From NCBI GenBank assembly GCA_025920305.1, contig JAPDMB010000001.1, positions 1 through 64,000 on the forward strand: a stretch of DNA of 64,000 bases, given 5' to 3'. This document shows positions 1 through 8,680 of the stretch, piece after piece. The notes below the pieces were generated by a model that saw only the letters and a list, made by a program, of their open reading frames with translations, had not been told where the DNA came from and did not search any database. Within the stretch, counting starts at the first letter, position 1, and each line of letters opens with the position of its first letter. The translations under genes were made by a program, and so were the position numbers. This DNA is from Candidatus Parvarchaeota archaeon (GTDB lineage Archaea; Nanobdellota; Nanobdellia; Parvarchaeales; Parvarchaeaceae).

Positions 1-617
1 ATCATCTTCTGCAGGTAATCCACCGAGTATTTCGATTTAGTAAGCCCTTCGCTCTTTATGTTGAATATCTCCTTATTCGAGTTCATAGAGAATGACTCAA
101 GGAACTCTTTATCTGCGTTCTTAGCGCTCATGCTGAACTTGTCCTCGTCTATCATGAAGTACATCGAGTCGTCCACAGTCGAGGCCATCTTAACTCCATT
201 CTTTATAATGGAGCTGAGCAGCACGATCTCAGCCGTCATCTTCAGCTGCGGGATCTTTTGGGCGGTATAATCCTCATCTATAAGAGGGATGGTGAATTCT
301 ATCTCATTCCTATCCTTGATTATTATCTTCAGCCTCCCTTTCATGTCTTTCAATTGCACTTTGCTGCCTTCCTTTGCGAACCTAAGGATGGAATTAAGGT
401 CATAGAGCGATATAGACAGCCTGACATCTTTGTCCACATCATACAGGGAGAACATCTCTTTCTTGGCGTCGAATATCACCATAGCTATGCTTGGCGGATC
501 CATAGCTTTTATGCTAAGTCCGTCTGGCAGAAAATCCAATGAAATATCAGGCATCAACGAACCTATCGATGCCATCACATCCTTAAACATCTCAACGTCA
601 CTTATTTCCACTTCCAT
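1..617 (-). CDS. pcn: DNA polymerase sliding clamp (PCNA), cut by window edge
   Basis: This is the processivity clamp that encircles DNA and tethers polymerases, FEN1, ligase and RNase HII. The visible 205 residues begin MEVEISDVEMFKDV and contain the family motif SIKAMDPPSIAMV near residues 36-47. An interdomain-connector-like stretch (IPLIDEDYTAQKIP) follows near residue 112. The C-terminal part lies beyond base 1. The ATG at 617 is chosen because the PCNA N-terminus starts there. It overlaps the end of the upstream OB-fold gene by 20 bases, so the two are probably translated from one mRNA. The family assignment is secure. Confidence 0.93.
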   Translation of the reverse strand, partial: MEVEISDVEMFKDVMASIGSLMPDISLDFLPDGLSIKAMDPPSIAMVIFDAKKEMFSLYDVDKDVRLSISLYDLNSILRFAKEGSKVQLKDMKGRLKIIIKDRNEIEFTIPLIDEDYTAQKIPQLKMTAEIVLLSSIIKNGVKMASTVDDSMYFMIDEDKFSMSAKNADKEFLESFSMNSNKEIFNIKSEGLTKSKYSVDYLQKM

Positions 618-945
618 TGTCTAATAATTCACCCCTTATCTTTAAATACTTATTGAAGTTATCAGCGTCCTTTTCGCTGATTTTCTCAATATTATCCACC
701 CTCAGCTCAGGACCGCCGTCGCTCTTGACGATCTTTCCAGTCACACAGACAAGGTCAGATATGTTCGGCTTGTCCTTCATGTCTGGGGAAGGCATGCATA
801 CTATCTTATTGTCCCTCTCATCCTTTATTATGAATATACCGATCTCATCTACGTTCATGACCTCTCCCACCGTCCTTATCCTGACTTCCTCCAGCCGGTT
901 TATATCTTCTATACTGCAGTCAATTATCGGTCCAAATTTTTCCAT
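598..945 (-). CDS. Small OB-fold nucleic-acid-binding protein
   Basis: This 115-residue protein looks like a single OB-fold. A beta-rich stretch at residues 22-90 (RTVGEVMNVDEIGIFIIKDE, then VCVTGKIVKSDGG) has the pattern of RPA/tRNA-anticodon-type OB domains. No zinc finger is visible. It overlaps the start of the PCNA gene by 20 bases and lies 3 bases after a membrane-protein gene, so the three probably form one transcript. The coupling to PCNA suggests a single-stranded-DNA role in replication, but that is inferred from position. A tRNA- or RNA-binding OB protein is also possible. Confidence 0.65.
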   Translation of the reverse strand: MEKFGPIIDCSIEDINRLEEVRIRTVGEVMNVDEIGIFIIKDERDNKIVCMPSPDMKDKPNISDLVCVTGKIVKSDGGPELRVDNIEKISEKDADNFNKYLKIRGELLDNGSGNK

Positions 946-948
946 ACT

Positions 949-1380
949 TTATCCACTAACATTGACAACTATCGGTATGCGTATATACTTTATGCAATTC
1001 CCGTATCTTGCGGATATGTTCAGGTTCAGATCATATGAACCGGGTTTGATCGGGGTCACAAGATACTGGAAATACGCTTCTTTGCCGGGGCTGACTACAT
1101 ATGGCGCAGGATACTCCACCTTTATGCCAGACTTATCCGTCGTCCCTGCGTATAGGCTTATATTTTCCGGTACCTTTGCCGTATTTGATACGTATACAAC
1201 GGACAGAGTGCTCGCATTCGACATGTTAAGGTCAAACCCGCTGGTCTGCCCGGAGTAGTTAAATGTTAAGTCATTGCAGTTTACAGCCTGATAATAATTT
1301 AAGCGGTCAAACGAATAAAATATAAGGTAAAGTGCGATCACTATAACTATTATTATAATTATCTCCCTTAGTAACTTCAT
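949..1380 (-). CDS. Membrane-anchored extracytoplasmic protein, unknown function
   Basis: This is a 143-residue protein that I do not recognise. One hydrophobic helix at residues 5-24 (rich in I and V) should anchor it in the membrane. The rest is polar, beta-rich and probably outside. The segment YFQYLVTPIKPGSYDLNLNI near residues 103-122 resembles the closing strands of Ig-like adhesion folds. Several N-x-S/T sequons fit N-glycosylation of an archaeal surface protein. Two cysteines (near 35 and 128) could form a disulfide. It is the first gene of a probable minus-strand run leading into the OB-fold and PCNA genes. Confidence 0.6.
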   Translation of the reverse strand: MKLLREIIIIIVIVIALYLIFYSFDRLNYYQAVNCNDLTFNYSGQTSGFDLNMSNASTLSVVYVSNTAKVPENISLYAGTTDKSGIKVEYPAPYVVSPGKEAYFQYLVTPIKPGSYDLNLNISARYGNCIKYIRIPIVVNVSG

Positions 1381-1408
1381 ACTATATTGGAAAATATATT
1401 AACTATTT

Positions 1409-1741
1409 ATGCGTATCAATTCAAGTTTTGGTATGGGTACCGTACAGCATATTGATTTTATAACGGATAGGTATGACATTGATTTGAATGCGATATTCCA
1501 GAGAATAATCGAGAAGAACCATAAGAAGGTTGCCATTCAGCTTCCAGATGGTTTCAAGCGGCATGCTCTAGAGATGGCAAAAGCTATCTCTGAGAATACA
1601 GGCGCAGAGGTCTTTATATGGGGCGGGAGCAATTATGGCGCCTGCGATATACCTTATGGATTAGAGAAATTTGGAATAACCCTCCTTATCCAGTTTGGAC
1701 ATGCTAAATTCAGGGCAGATAACAGGGCCGATGGAAAATGA
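1409..1741 (+). CDS. dph2: Dph2 N-terminal domain (split diphthamide synthase, first part)
   Basis: This 110-residue protein matches only the first domain of archaeal Dph2, the radical-SAM-like 4Fe-4S enzyme that starts diphthamide synthesis on elongation factor 2. It has KVAIQLPDGFKRHALEMAKA at residues 40-59 and WGGSNYGACD at 71-80, where Cys79 corresponds to the first cluster cysteine. Homology ends at FGHAKF (residue 101); nine unrelated residues follow that overlap the rnhB start. The missing two domains are encoded alone at 49638-50327 on the other strand. An ATG at 1433 is an alternative start. I read this as one part of a split, probably functional enzyme, not a dead fragment. Confidence 0.85.
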   Translation: MRINSSFGMGTVQHIDFITDRYDIDLNAIFQRIIEKNHKKVAIQLPDGFKRHALEMAKAISENTGAEVFIWGGSNYGACDIPYGLEKFGITLLIQFGHAKFRADNRADGK

Positions 1742-2396
1742 AGTCGTCATAGGGATAGACGAAGCGGGCAGGGGGCCGGTCATAGGCCCGATGGTGGTGG
1801 CCGGCGTGAGCCTTGATCCTGATCTGAACAGACGGTTTAAGGCAGCAGGGGTGAAGGATTCTAAGATGTTGAGCATAAGGAGGATATACCAGCTGGAAAG
1901 GATAATAAAGGAATTCAGCTTGGGCTTTAAAGTCATCGTAAGAACTGCGGCGGAGATAGACGACAGATTCAAGGCTAAGAAGAACCTAAATTATTTTGAG
2001 CTGGATGATATGTCTGATATAGCCAACTCGTTACAGGGGAAGAAAGTCATAGTGGATTCACCCTCTGCGAACGTCGCAAAGGTGAAGAGCTATCTTGAGA
2101 GGCGGGTAAAGGACAAGGAGATAATCGCTAGAAATTATGCAGACCGGGATTTTGTAGAGGTGGGAGCTGCGTCGATACTCGCGAAGGCTCAGAGGGAGAG
2201 AGAGGTGGAGGCGATAAAGAAAGAACTGTCGTATGATTTTGGGAGCGGATACGCCTCGGATCCAAGGACCATCGAATTCCTGAAGATAATAAAGGATAAT
2301 GGCAGGATATATGATGAGCCATACTCCAAATACATAAGGAAGACCTGGTTGACGTTCAAAAACCTCACCAGGAAGAGCCTGAATGATTTTACCTAG
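1731..2396 (+). CDS. rnhB: Ribonuclease HII
   Basis: RNase HII cleaves RNA in RNA-DNA hybrids and single ribonucleotides in DNA. The 221-residue protein starts MENEVVIGIDEAGRGPVIGP, giving the conserved Asp and Glu (IDEAGRG) and the G-K/R-G substrate loop. A second Asp lies in KVIVDSP, and VGAASILAKAQRERE is the hallmark RNase HII motif. The ATG at 1731 is preferred over the in-frame ATG at 1695 because the family begins just before IDEAGRG. It overlaps the Dph2 fragment by 11 bases. Its stop codon shares a CTAG palindrome with the stop of the convergent thioesterase gene. Confidence 0.95.
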   Translation: MENEVVIGIDEAGRGPVIGPMVVAGVSLDPDLNRRFKAAGVKDSKMLSIRRIYQLERIIKEFSLGFKVIVRTAAEIDDRFKAKKNLNYFELDDMSDIANSLQGKKVIVDSPSANVAKVKSYLERRVKDKEIIARNYADRDFVEVGAASILAKAQREREVEAIKKELSYDFGSGYASDPRTIEFLKIIKDNGRIYDEPYSKYIRKTWLTFKNLTRKSLNDFT

Positions 2397-2785
2397 TTTA
2401 TACGGTTTTTCAGTTCGTCCGGGATAGGCTTGGCTTTCCACGCCTTTGGGTCTATACAGACCTGTGTGATATACCCCTCAGCAGCAAGCTTTTCCCCGCT
2501 GAAGACACTGAAGTCGAATCTTATCGCAGACTTTGATATAATGTTCATATTCATATGTATCTCCAGCACATCGCCCAATTTGACGGGTCTATGATATGTG
2601 GCTTTAGATTCGACCGTGACAAACCACGTGTCCTTGCTTATCTCTGACAGATAATTCCCAAATTTTGACCTAGAGTAATCTTCAAGCGTATCGGTGAAGA
2701 ACCTATAGTAAGCCGCATAGTGCACGACGCCCTGCGCGTCGACGTCGTATATTCTTACAGTCTCTTTTTTGATAAATGTATCCAT
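2393..2785 (-). CDS. Hotdog-fold acyl-CoA thioesterase (4HBT/YbgC type)
   Basis: This 130-residue hotdog-fold protein probably hydrolyses an acyl-CoA thioester. The motif VRIYDVDAQGVVHYAAYYRF at residues 9-28 is the signature of 4-hydroxybenzoyl-CoA/YbgC thioesterases, with the catalytic Asp in YDVDAQG. WFVTVESKATYHRPVKLGD further on is also typical. The ATG at 2785 is chosen because the motif should lie close to the N-terminus; an upstream start would run into the divergent mre11 promoter. The substrate is unknown, which is notable in an archaeon where fatty acids are not membrane components. Confidence 0.85.
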   Translation of the reverse strand: MDTFIKKETVRIYDVDAQGVVHYAAYYRFFTDTLEDYSRSKFGNYLSEISKDTWFVTVESKATYHRPVKLGDVLEIHMNMNIISKSAIRFDFSVFSGEKLAAEGYITQVCIDPKAWKAKPIPDELKNRIN

Positions 2786-2824
2786 GTTACAAGTATAAAA
2801 ATCAGCTGGATATAATATAAAGTT

Positions 2825-3997
2825 ATGTCTTATAGATTTATTCATACCGGTGACACGCATATAGGCAACGTATACAAAGATAGCCAGAGAAACAATGACA
2901 TTAAAGATGCGTTTATACAGCTTATAGACTACGCAATAGATTCAAAGGTCGACTTCATAGTTCATTCCGGTGATCTATTCGACAGCGGTACACCAGATAT
3001 AAACGATCTGCTGTTCATGACAGACCAGCTGCACAGGCTTAAAGACAATAATATAAAGATCTTCACTGTGCCAGGCTCTCACGATGTAGGCATAGGAGAG
3101 GAGCTTAGCATCGTTGATCTATTCGATAGGAATGGGCTCCTTGTAAATCTTAATTCAAGCAGATACATGAGGATGGAAGGCGGTAAGGTATACCTGAAAG
3201 GCGCTACATACCTAAACGCCTTCATAGCAGGGGTAAGGGGGAAAAGAAGCCGCGTAGAGGACGAGATATTCAAAGTGTTAAGCGTGGAGATGGATCAGAA
3301 TGCATGGATTAAGATATTCGTCTTCCACCATACCATCTCTTCTCTAGGCGAAGCATTCAGCGATTTGGATACTGACAGCCTGCCCAAAGGCTTTGATTAC
3401 TACGCAGCCGGTCATTGGCATGGCCATAAAGACAATATTCAATATGGTAGTGGGATAATACAATACCCAGGCTCCACGGAGTACTGTGATGAGAAGGAGA
3501 TGGTTGACAACCCAAACAGGGGGTTCTACGTAGTGGAGTACTCTGAGGGCGGTATAACTAGTGTGGAGTATCACCTCCTGAAGACGAGGGACAAGGACAT
3601 AATACGTATAAACGCAGATGGTAAGGATTCTAAATCCATAAAAACTGAGATCGTCTCGAATCTAAAGGAAAATGACGGTAAGATGCTGGTTATACTTGTA
3701 AACGGTAAACTCAATGGCAAGAGATCTGAGTTGGATACGCAGGATATAAAATTACAGGCTAAGTCACTTGGATATTCATATGTCAGCATAAATACCTCTA
3801 AGATGCTAGATTCTGATTCGGACACTATAACTTTGAAGAGCGAGAACATAACGGATATAGAAGATGAATTTTTGTCGGCAAAAGGCTATAATAAAAAAGA
3901 GATAGCCCTCGCTCATACAATAATAGATATGATCGAGGAAGGCAAGGATCTAAGTGGCGTGAAATCCAAGGTTTTGGAGTTATATGATAATCAATGA
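2825..3997 (+). CDS. mre11: DNA double-strand break repair nuclease Mre11
   Basis: Mre11 is the Mn-dependent nuclease of the break-resection complex with Rad50. The 390-residue protein shows the calcineurin-like phosphoesterase motifs in order: GDTHIG (Asp10, His12), SGDLFD (Asp50), PGSHD (residues 83-87), FVFHHT (His168/169) and AGHWHGH (His197, His199). In the third motif the usual Asn of GNHD is Ser85. A long C-terminal region after about residue 290 would hold the Rad50-binding part. The rad50 start overlaps this gene by 14 bases. It is transcribed divergently from the thioesterase. Confidence 0.95.
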   Translation: MSYRFIHTGDTHIGNVYKDSQRNNDIKDAFIQLIDYAIDSKVDFIVHSGDLFDSGTPDINDLLFMTDQLHRLKDNNIKIFTVPGSHDVGIGEELSIVDLFDRNGLLVNLNSSRYMRMEGGKVYLKGATYLNAFIAGVRGKRSRVEDEIFKVLSVEMDQNAWIKIFVFHHTISSLGEAFSDLDTDSLPKGFDYYAAGHWHGHKDNIQYGSGIIQYPGSTEYCDEKEMVDNPNRGFYVVEYSEGGITSVEYHLLKTRDKDIIRINADGKDSKSIKTEIVSNLKENDGKMLVILVNGKLNGKRSELDTQDIKLQAKSLGYSYVSINTSKMLDSDSDTITLKSENITDIEDEFLSAKGYNKKEIALAHTIIDMIEEGKDLSGVKSKVLELYDNQ

Positions 3998-6374
3998 AAT
4001 CAGCCTAAAAAACATCAGAAGTCACGTCGAATCAGAGATATCGTTTAGCCCCGGGATAAATGTGATAGTGGGCAATACTGGGAGCGGAAAGTCGTCCATA
4101 CTTATGAGCATAGAGTATGCACTGTTTGGAAAGATAGGAGAAGGTACAAATGAGGGCAAGATGCTTTTAAGGAGGGGCGAAAACAGCGGAAGAATATCTT
4201 TAGTGTTTACTGAAAACGGTAGGGAAATAAGAGTCATGCGGGGGCTTAAGCGCGTAAAAGATGCCGTTAGGAACGATGACTCTATGAATAGCATATCCGT
4301 AGACGGCAGGGAAGTCGATCTGCAGAACAGATCATCCGACATAAGCACCTTTGTATCGAAAAGTCTCTCAATGAAAAGTGATCCTTTGAAAACGTTTGAG
4401 GCGGTCGTATACATAAAGCAGGATGAGCTTAAGGGTTTAGTCTTTGATACAACGCAGAAAAAACAAGAATACATAGACGACACTTTGCAAGTAGGGAAGT
4501 ATGCCCTTGTGTACGATGGTATGCGGTCCCTGATGATAGACTTACAGAATGAAGAAGCCCTCCTAAAGAAAGAGATAGAATTCTCCGTGGGAGACAAGGA
4601 GATAATAGAGACAAAAAGCAAGCTGCTGGATATAGAGAAGAATATTAAGAAGCTGTCTGACGACATAAACCTCCTAGAATCGAAGAGTGATGAGCTTGCG
4701 AAGGCCAGGAGAGCCTATGAGGAGAAGCTGGAAGCCGAGAAGGATCTGCAGCTGAAGTTCAATGTCTTGCGATCGTTGATAGATAAAGAAGCTAAAGAAT
4801 TGGAGAAGCTGAAAGAAAGCGTGAAGGATCTACAGGTTGAGAGGGATCTTCTGTACGACAGAGTAAAGGACATGAAGCAAGAGGATGAGGGTGAACTCTT
4901 AAATAAACTTCATGAAATTGATAAGCTGGCAGACGCATGCAATAAAGAGAAGGATATCCGGATAAAAGAGATGCATGAGTTGCAGATGAGGATAAGTGTA
5001 CTTAATGATAGAAAGGGGAAAATAGAGGAAGAACTTAAAAAATACATAAAATATGTGGATGAAATCAGTAAATTAATCAGTGAGAAAAAAGCGGCTCTCG
5101 ATGAAGCGAAAGTCCTTTTAAGTGATGATGAGATAAACGCAAAAATCGAGCAGATAAAGGAGGTGATATCGGATATCACAGCGGACATGGAGAGGTCTAT
5201 ATCTAGCGGCATCTGCGTGTTCTGTGGATCTAGTATAATAGACAGGCAGCACGTGGAGAAAGAATTCAAAGGGAGAATAAACGGATATAATCAGACCATA
5301 TCGAAATTACAAGGGTTGAAATCGAATATATCAAAGATCTCCAAGGCCAGTTTAGAGAAGGAGCTATTCTCTTTGGAGAAGGACATGTTGAATGCAAAGA
5401 CCACCATAGATAATTTAACTAAAGAGTCGGATTCCATACATACAAGCGATCTAAGTTCTCAGCTTGAGAAATTTGAGACGGAACTGGACAAGCTGAAGCA
5501 GGAGCAGACAAGCCTTTCCGATGAGAAGCTAGAGATAGCCAGAAAATTGGAGGAGATATCAAAATCAAGGGCATTGTTCATGAAGCTGTCATCCATCGAT
5601 TCAGAGATAGAACAGCGGTTGAAATTGATAGGAGATAAGGAGTCTAACATCGAAAAGAATAGATCAGATTTGAAGGACCTTAATTTCGATCCATCAATCT
5701 ACGCAGGGCTTATGGATGAACTGAAACTCGTAGATGAAGATTATAATAAAGTTATATCGCAGCTAGCCGAGAGCAGAAAGGAGAAAGCGATGCTGGAAGA
5801 GAGGAGATCTGAGGAGAATGCCAGGCTTGAGGAAATAAAGAGCAAGCTAGAGACGAAGGAGAAGGCAAATTCGAAGCTGGTAAAACTCGAAAAGGCGATT
5901 AAAATGCTGTCTAATCTCCGAGAGGATATAAGGAGCATAAGGGAATACGTGAGAAACAGGTTCATAGGCGATTTCAGGTCCTTATTTCAGACAAAATTCT
6001 ACGAGCTTAGGAATGAGACTGACTACGCCGTAGACATAGACAACAACTATAATGTTATAATAAAAAGCGACGGCGAAGTCTTTGAGTCAAAAAGCCTCTC
6101 CGGAGGGGAAAAAACCATAGTGGCTTTGGCTTATAGGATCTCTCTGTCCTCCATAGCTGCGAAGTTGGGCGGGATAAGCCGTAACGAGATATTCATAATG
6201 GACGAACCGACGTCCGGCCTAGATAAAAAAGATGTCTCCTCTTTAGCCGACTCAATAACTAAGATAACTGGCGTGAATCAGATAATAATCGTAACGCACG
6301 ATGATAACCTTAAGAATATAGCCGACAACATGATACGTGTTGAGAAAAAGGAAGGCGTTTCCGTGGTGATTTGA
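3984..6374 (+). CDS. rad50: DNA double-strand break repair ATPase Rad50
   Basis: Rad50 is the SMC-like ATPase partner of Mre11. In 796 residues it has Walker A GNTGSGKSS (30-38), a long coiled coil, the zinc hook CVFC (Cys411, Cys414), the returning coiled coil, the ABC signature LSGGEK (about 704-709) and Walker B IFIMDEPTSGLD (about 735). A terminal VTHDD resembles the H-loop. The length is slightly short for the archaeal family, with the reduction in the coiled coil. It is translationally coupled to mre11. The nuclease HerA-NurA, often adjacent in archaea, is not in this window. Confidence 0.96.
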   Translation: MIINEISLKNIRSHVESEISFSPGINVIVGNTGSGKSSILMSIEYALFGKIGEGTNEGKMLLRRGENSGRISLVFTENGREIRVMRGLKRVKDAVRNDDSMNSISVDGREVDLQNRSSDISTFVSKSLSMKSDPLKTFEAVVYIKQDELKGLVFDTTQKKQEYIDDTLQVGKYALVYDGMRSLMIDLQNEEALLKKEIEFSVGDKEIIETKSKLLDIEKNIKKLSDDINLLESKSDELAKARRAYEEKLEAEKDLQLKFNVLRSLIDKEAKELEKLKESVKDLQVERDLLYDRVKDMKQEDEGELLNKLHEIDKLADACNKEKDIRIKEMHELQMRISVLNDRKGKIEEELKKYIKYVDEISKLISEKKAALDEAKVLLSDDEINAKIEQIKEVISDITADMERSISSGICVFCGSSIIDRQHVEKEFKGRINGYNQTISKLQGLKSNISKISKASLEKELFSLEKDMLNAKTTIDNLTKESDSIHTSDLSSQLEKFETELDKLKQEQTSLSDEKLEIARKLEEISKSRALFMKLSSIDSEIEQRLKLIGDKESNIEKNRSDLKDLNFDPSIYAGLMDELKLVDEDYNKVISQLAESRKEKAMLEERRSEENARLEEIKSKLETKEKANSKLVKLEKAIKMLSNLREDIRSIREYVRNRFIGDFRSLFQTKFYELRNETDYAVDIDNNYNVIIKSDGEVFESKSLSGGEKTIVALAYRISLSSIAAKLGGISRNEIFIMDEPTSGLDKKDVSSLADSITKITGVNQIIIVTHDDNLKNIADNMIRVEKKEGVSVVI

Positions 6375-6412
6375 AGATATAATTATGCTCTAAGCCATAT
6401 TATTATAGAATT

Positions 6413-7042
6413 ATGATAAAAGGCATAGCTTCGGATCTTGATGGTACGCTGTTAGACAGCACGGAACTGATCGCAAGAGCTTGGGAGGAAGCCCTGTCTT
6501 CGGAGGGCCTGCCAGCTGATTACTATGGAATTTTGAAGAGGACCAAGGGGATATCCTCTAAGGACATAATAAAGATGTACAAGGAAAACGCGGGGCCGGA
6601 GGATATAAAAAGGATTAAGGATAAGAGGAGGAAAAATTTTCTTAGGTTGCTGGAAGACAGGAGGGATATCCTTTACCCGGAGACAATCAATGTCATAAGA
6701 AAAGTAAAAGAACGCGGCATAAAGTTCGCCATAGCAACCGGTCTTTCAAGAGATCTCCTGGATCACGTGTTGGATGTAACTGGCTTGTCTTCGATTGTGG
6801 ATTGCTCTATAAGTGCAGATGACGTGAGCCGAGGCAAGCCGGAACCGGATATCTTCTTGGAGGCTTTCAGGAGGCTGAATGTGGATCCGAAGGAAGGACT
6901 GGTGATTGGCGACAGCGAAAACGATATAATCCCTGGTAAGAAGATAGGCGCATTTACTGTCTTCATATCAAGGGAAGGCGGGAAGCTCGATATCGCAGAT
7001 GCAGACATAAGCAATCTTGAAGAATTGTTCAAATTTCTATAA
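6413..7042 (+). CDS. HAD-superfamily phosphatase, phosphoglycolate-phosphatase-like
   Basis: This 209-residue protein has all four HAD motifs: DLDGTLLDS (I, nucleophile Asp), IATGLS (II), RGKPEPDIF (III, Lys) and VIGDSENDI (IV). The helical cap sits between motifs I and II, as in the phosphoglycolate phosphatase and beta-phosphoglucomutase branch. A small phosphorylated metabolite is the likely substrate, but the motifs do not identify which. It lies 38 bases after rad50 and 49 bases before gapN; an AT-rich stretch in front of each suggests separate promoters. Confidence 0.85.
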   Translation: MIKGIASDLDGTLLDSTELIARAWEEALSSEGLPADYYGILKRTKGISSKDIIKMYKENAGPEDIKRIKDKRRKNFLRLLEDRRDILYPETINVIRKVKERGIKFAIATGLSRDLLDHVLDVTGLSSIVDCSISADDVSRGKPEPDIFLEAFRRLNVDPKEGLVIGDSENDIIPGKKIGAFTVFISREGGKLDIADADISNLEELFKFL

Positions 7043-7091
7043 TAGGTGAAAAAAGGAATGGCTTAAATATAAGATATGTATAATAATAAAT

Positions 7092-8615
7092 ATGGTGGAT
7101 ATAAAACTCAGTGATAAGTTCTCAGATATATATATTCCAGGCGAGACCAAGAGATTTAAGATCTTCATCGGCGGTAAATGGGTAGAGACAAAGGACAAGT
7201 TCGATCTTATATCACCAATAGACAGCAGAAAAATGGCTGAAATATCCAGCGCAAGCAAAGAGGATATAGATGCAGCTGTAAAATACGCAGTAGAATCCAA
7301 GCATAAGATTAGGGACATGCCGGCTATCGACAGAATTGAACTCATAAACAAATTCAGGCTTGAGCTTGAAAAATATAAGGATGAGATAGTCGATGTGCTG
7401 ATGAAGGAGGCTGGAAAAGCCAGGCGTTCTGCGGAGGGAGAATTCAATGCGACGATAGAGAGGATGCGGTTGGGCATGGAAGACTCAAGGAAGATAACAG
7501 GCGAATATATTCCAGGCGATTGGTCAAGCGATACTTCTCAAAAGGTCGCCTTGGTTTTAAGGGAGCCTCTAGGGGTGGTTTTAGGCATATCCCCTTTCAA
7601 TTATCCATTTTACACCTCAATGGCAAAGGTCATCCCGGCATTGCTGTCTGGCAATTCAGTCATAATAAAACCTCCAAGTGTGGATCCTATAGCTTTCCTT
7701 ATGGCAGCTAAGGTGTTCCAGGACGTAGGCGCCCCGGACGGCATATTCCAGGCTGTCACAGGAAAGGGCGATGTAGCTGGCGATTACCTTACCTCGAATC
7801 CAAATATAAATATGATAAGCTTCACAGGCAGCACGGATGTCGGCAAACATATAGCTGGAATAGCAGGTCTAAGGAAGACCCACCTTGAATTAGGCGGAAA
7901 GGGTACTGCGATAGTATTGGAAGACGCTGATCTTGATCTAGCTGCGAGGGAATGCGTAAAAGGCTCCTTGGAACTAGCCGGGCAGAGGTGTGATGCAGTC
8001 AGCAGGATTTTAGCCGTGGACAAGATATATGACAAATTTGTCGAGAAGCTAAAACAGCACCTACAGGATTACAAGTTTGGGAACCCCATTGAATCCCCTG
8101 ACGTTACGATGGGCCCGGTGATAAGCAAAAGCGCCGCTAAGAGGATAGATGATCTAGTTAAGGATGCAGTCAGTAAGGGCGCAAAGCTACTAGCTGGAGG
8201 CAAATACAATGACTGCTATTATGAACCTACTTTACTTGTTGACACGCCGTTGAATGCCAAGATAGTCGATGAGGAGACTTTTGGACCGGTTATAACCTTG
8301 ATAAAGGTGAAAGACAAGGCAGATGCTATAAATTTGGCTAACCAGTCGCGGTATGGACTTGATTCGAGTGTCTTCACAAATAAATTTTATGATGCTTGGG
8401 AGGTGATGAAGGCTTTGCAAGTAGGCAATGTCACTTTGAATGCCGCCCCATCCCATGGTACCGCTTATTTCCCATTTGGCGGCGTAAAAGACTCAGGCAG
8501 CGGGAAAGAAGGGGTAGGATACAGCATAGATGAGATGACCTATACAAAGACGATAGTCTTCAATTTAGCGCCTGGAAACTTAGGCAAGAGATACACCGGT
8601 CAGTTTAAAGATTGA
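7092..8615 (+). CDS. gapN: Non-phosphorylating glyceraldehyde-3-phosphate dehydrogenase (GapN)
   Basis: GapN oxidises glyceraldehyde-3-phosphate directly to 3-phosphoglycerate with NAD(P). The 507-residue aldehyde dehydrogenase has the cofactor segments GISPFNYPFY and FTGSTDVGK, the general base Glu266 in LELGGK and the nucleophile Cys300 in GQRCDAVSR. The GQRCDAVSR form is typical of GapN and not of general aldehyde dehydrogenases. Since GapN bypasses 1,3-bisphosphoglycerate, this step makes no ATP. The gene stands alone between AT-rich spacers. Other aldehyde dehydrogenases with related substrates are possible, but the rest of lower glycolysis is also in the window. Confidence 0.88.
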   Translation: MVDIKLSDKFSDIYIPGETKRFKIFIGGKWVETKDKFDLISPIDSRKMAEISSASKEDIDAAVKYAVESKHKIRDMPAIDRIELINKFRLELEKYKDEIVDVLMKEAGKARRSAEGEFNATIERMRLGMEDSRKITGEYIPGDWSSDTSQKVALVLREPLGVVLGISPFNYPFYTSMAKVIPALLSGNSVIIKPPSVDPIAFLMAAKVFQDVGAPDGIFQAVTGKGDVAGDYLTSNPNINMISFTGSTDVGKHIAGIAGLRKTHLELGGKGTAIVLEDADLDLAARECVKGSLELAGQRCDAVSRILAVDKIYDKFVEKLKQHLQDYKFGNPIESPDVTMGPVISKSAAKRIDDLVKDAVSKGAKLLAGGKYNDCYYEPTLLVDTPLNAKIVDEETFGPVITLIKVKDKADAINLANQSRYGLDSSVFTNKFYDAWEVMKALQVGNVTLNAAPSHGTAYFPFGGVKDSGSGKEGVGYSIDEMTYTKTIVFNLAPGNLGKRYTGQFKD

Positions 8616-8680
8616 GTTTAAAGGTTCTAAAACATTATATTCTTGAGATGATATTATAATATAAGTGTAAGGTTAGGGGA

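Noticed and set aside
1409..2396. Frameshift or fusion joining the Dph2 fragment to RNase HII
   Set aside because: RNase HII has its own complete N-terminus and start at 1731, and the missing Dph2 domains exist intact at 49638-50327.
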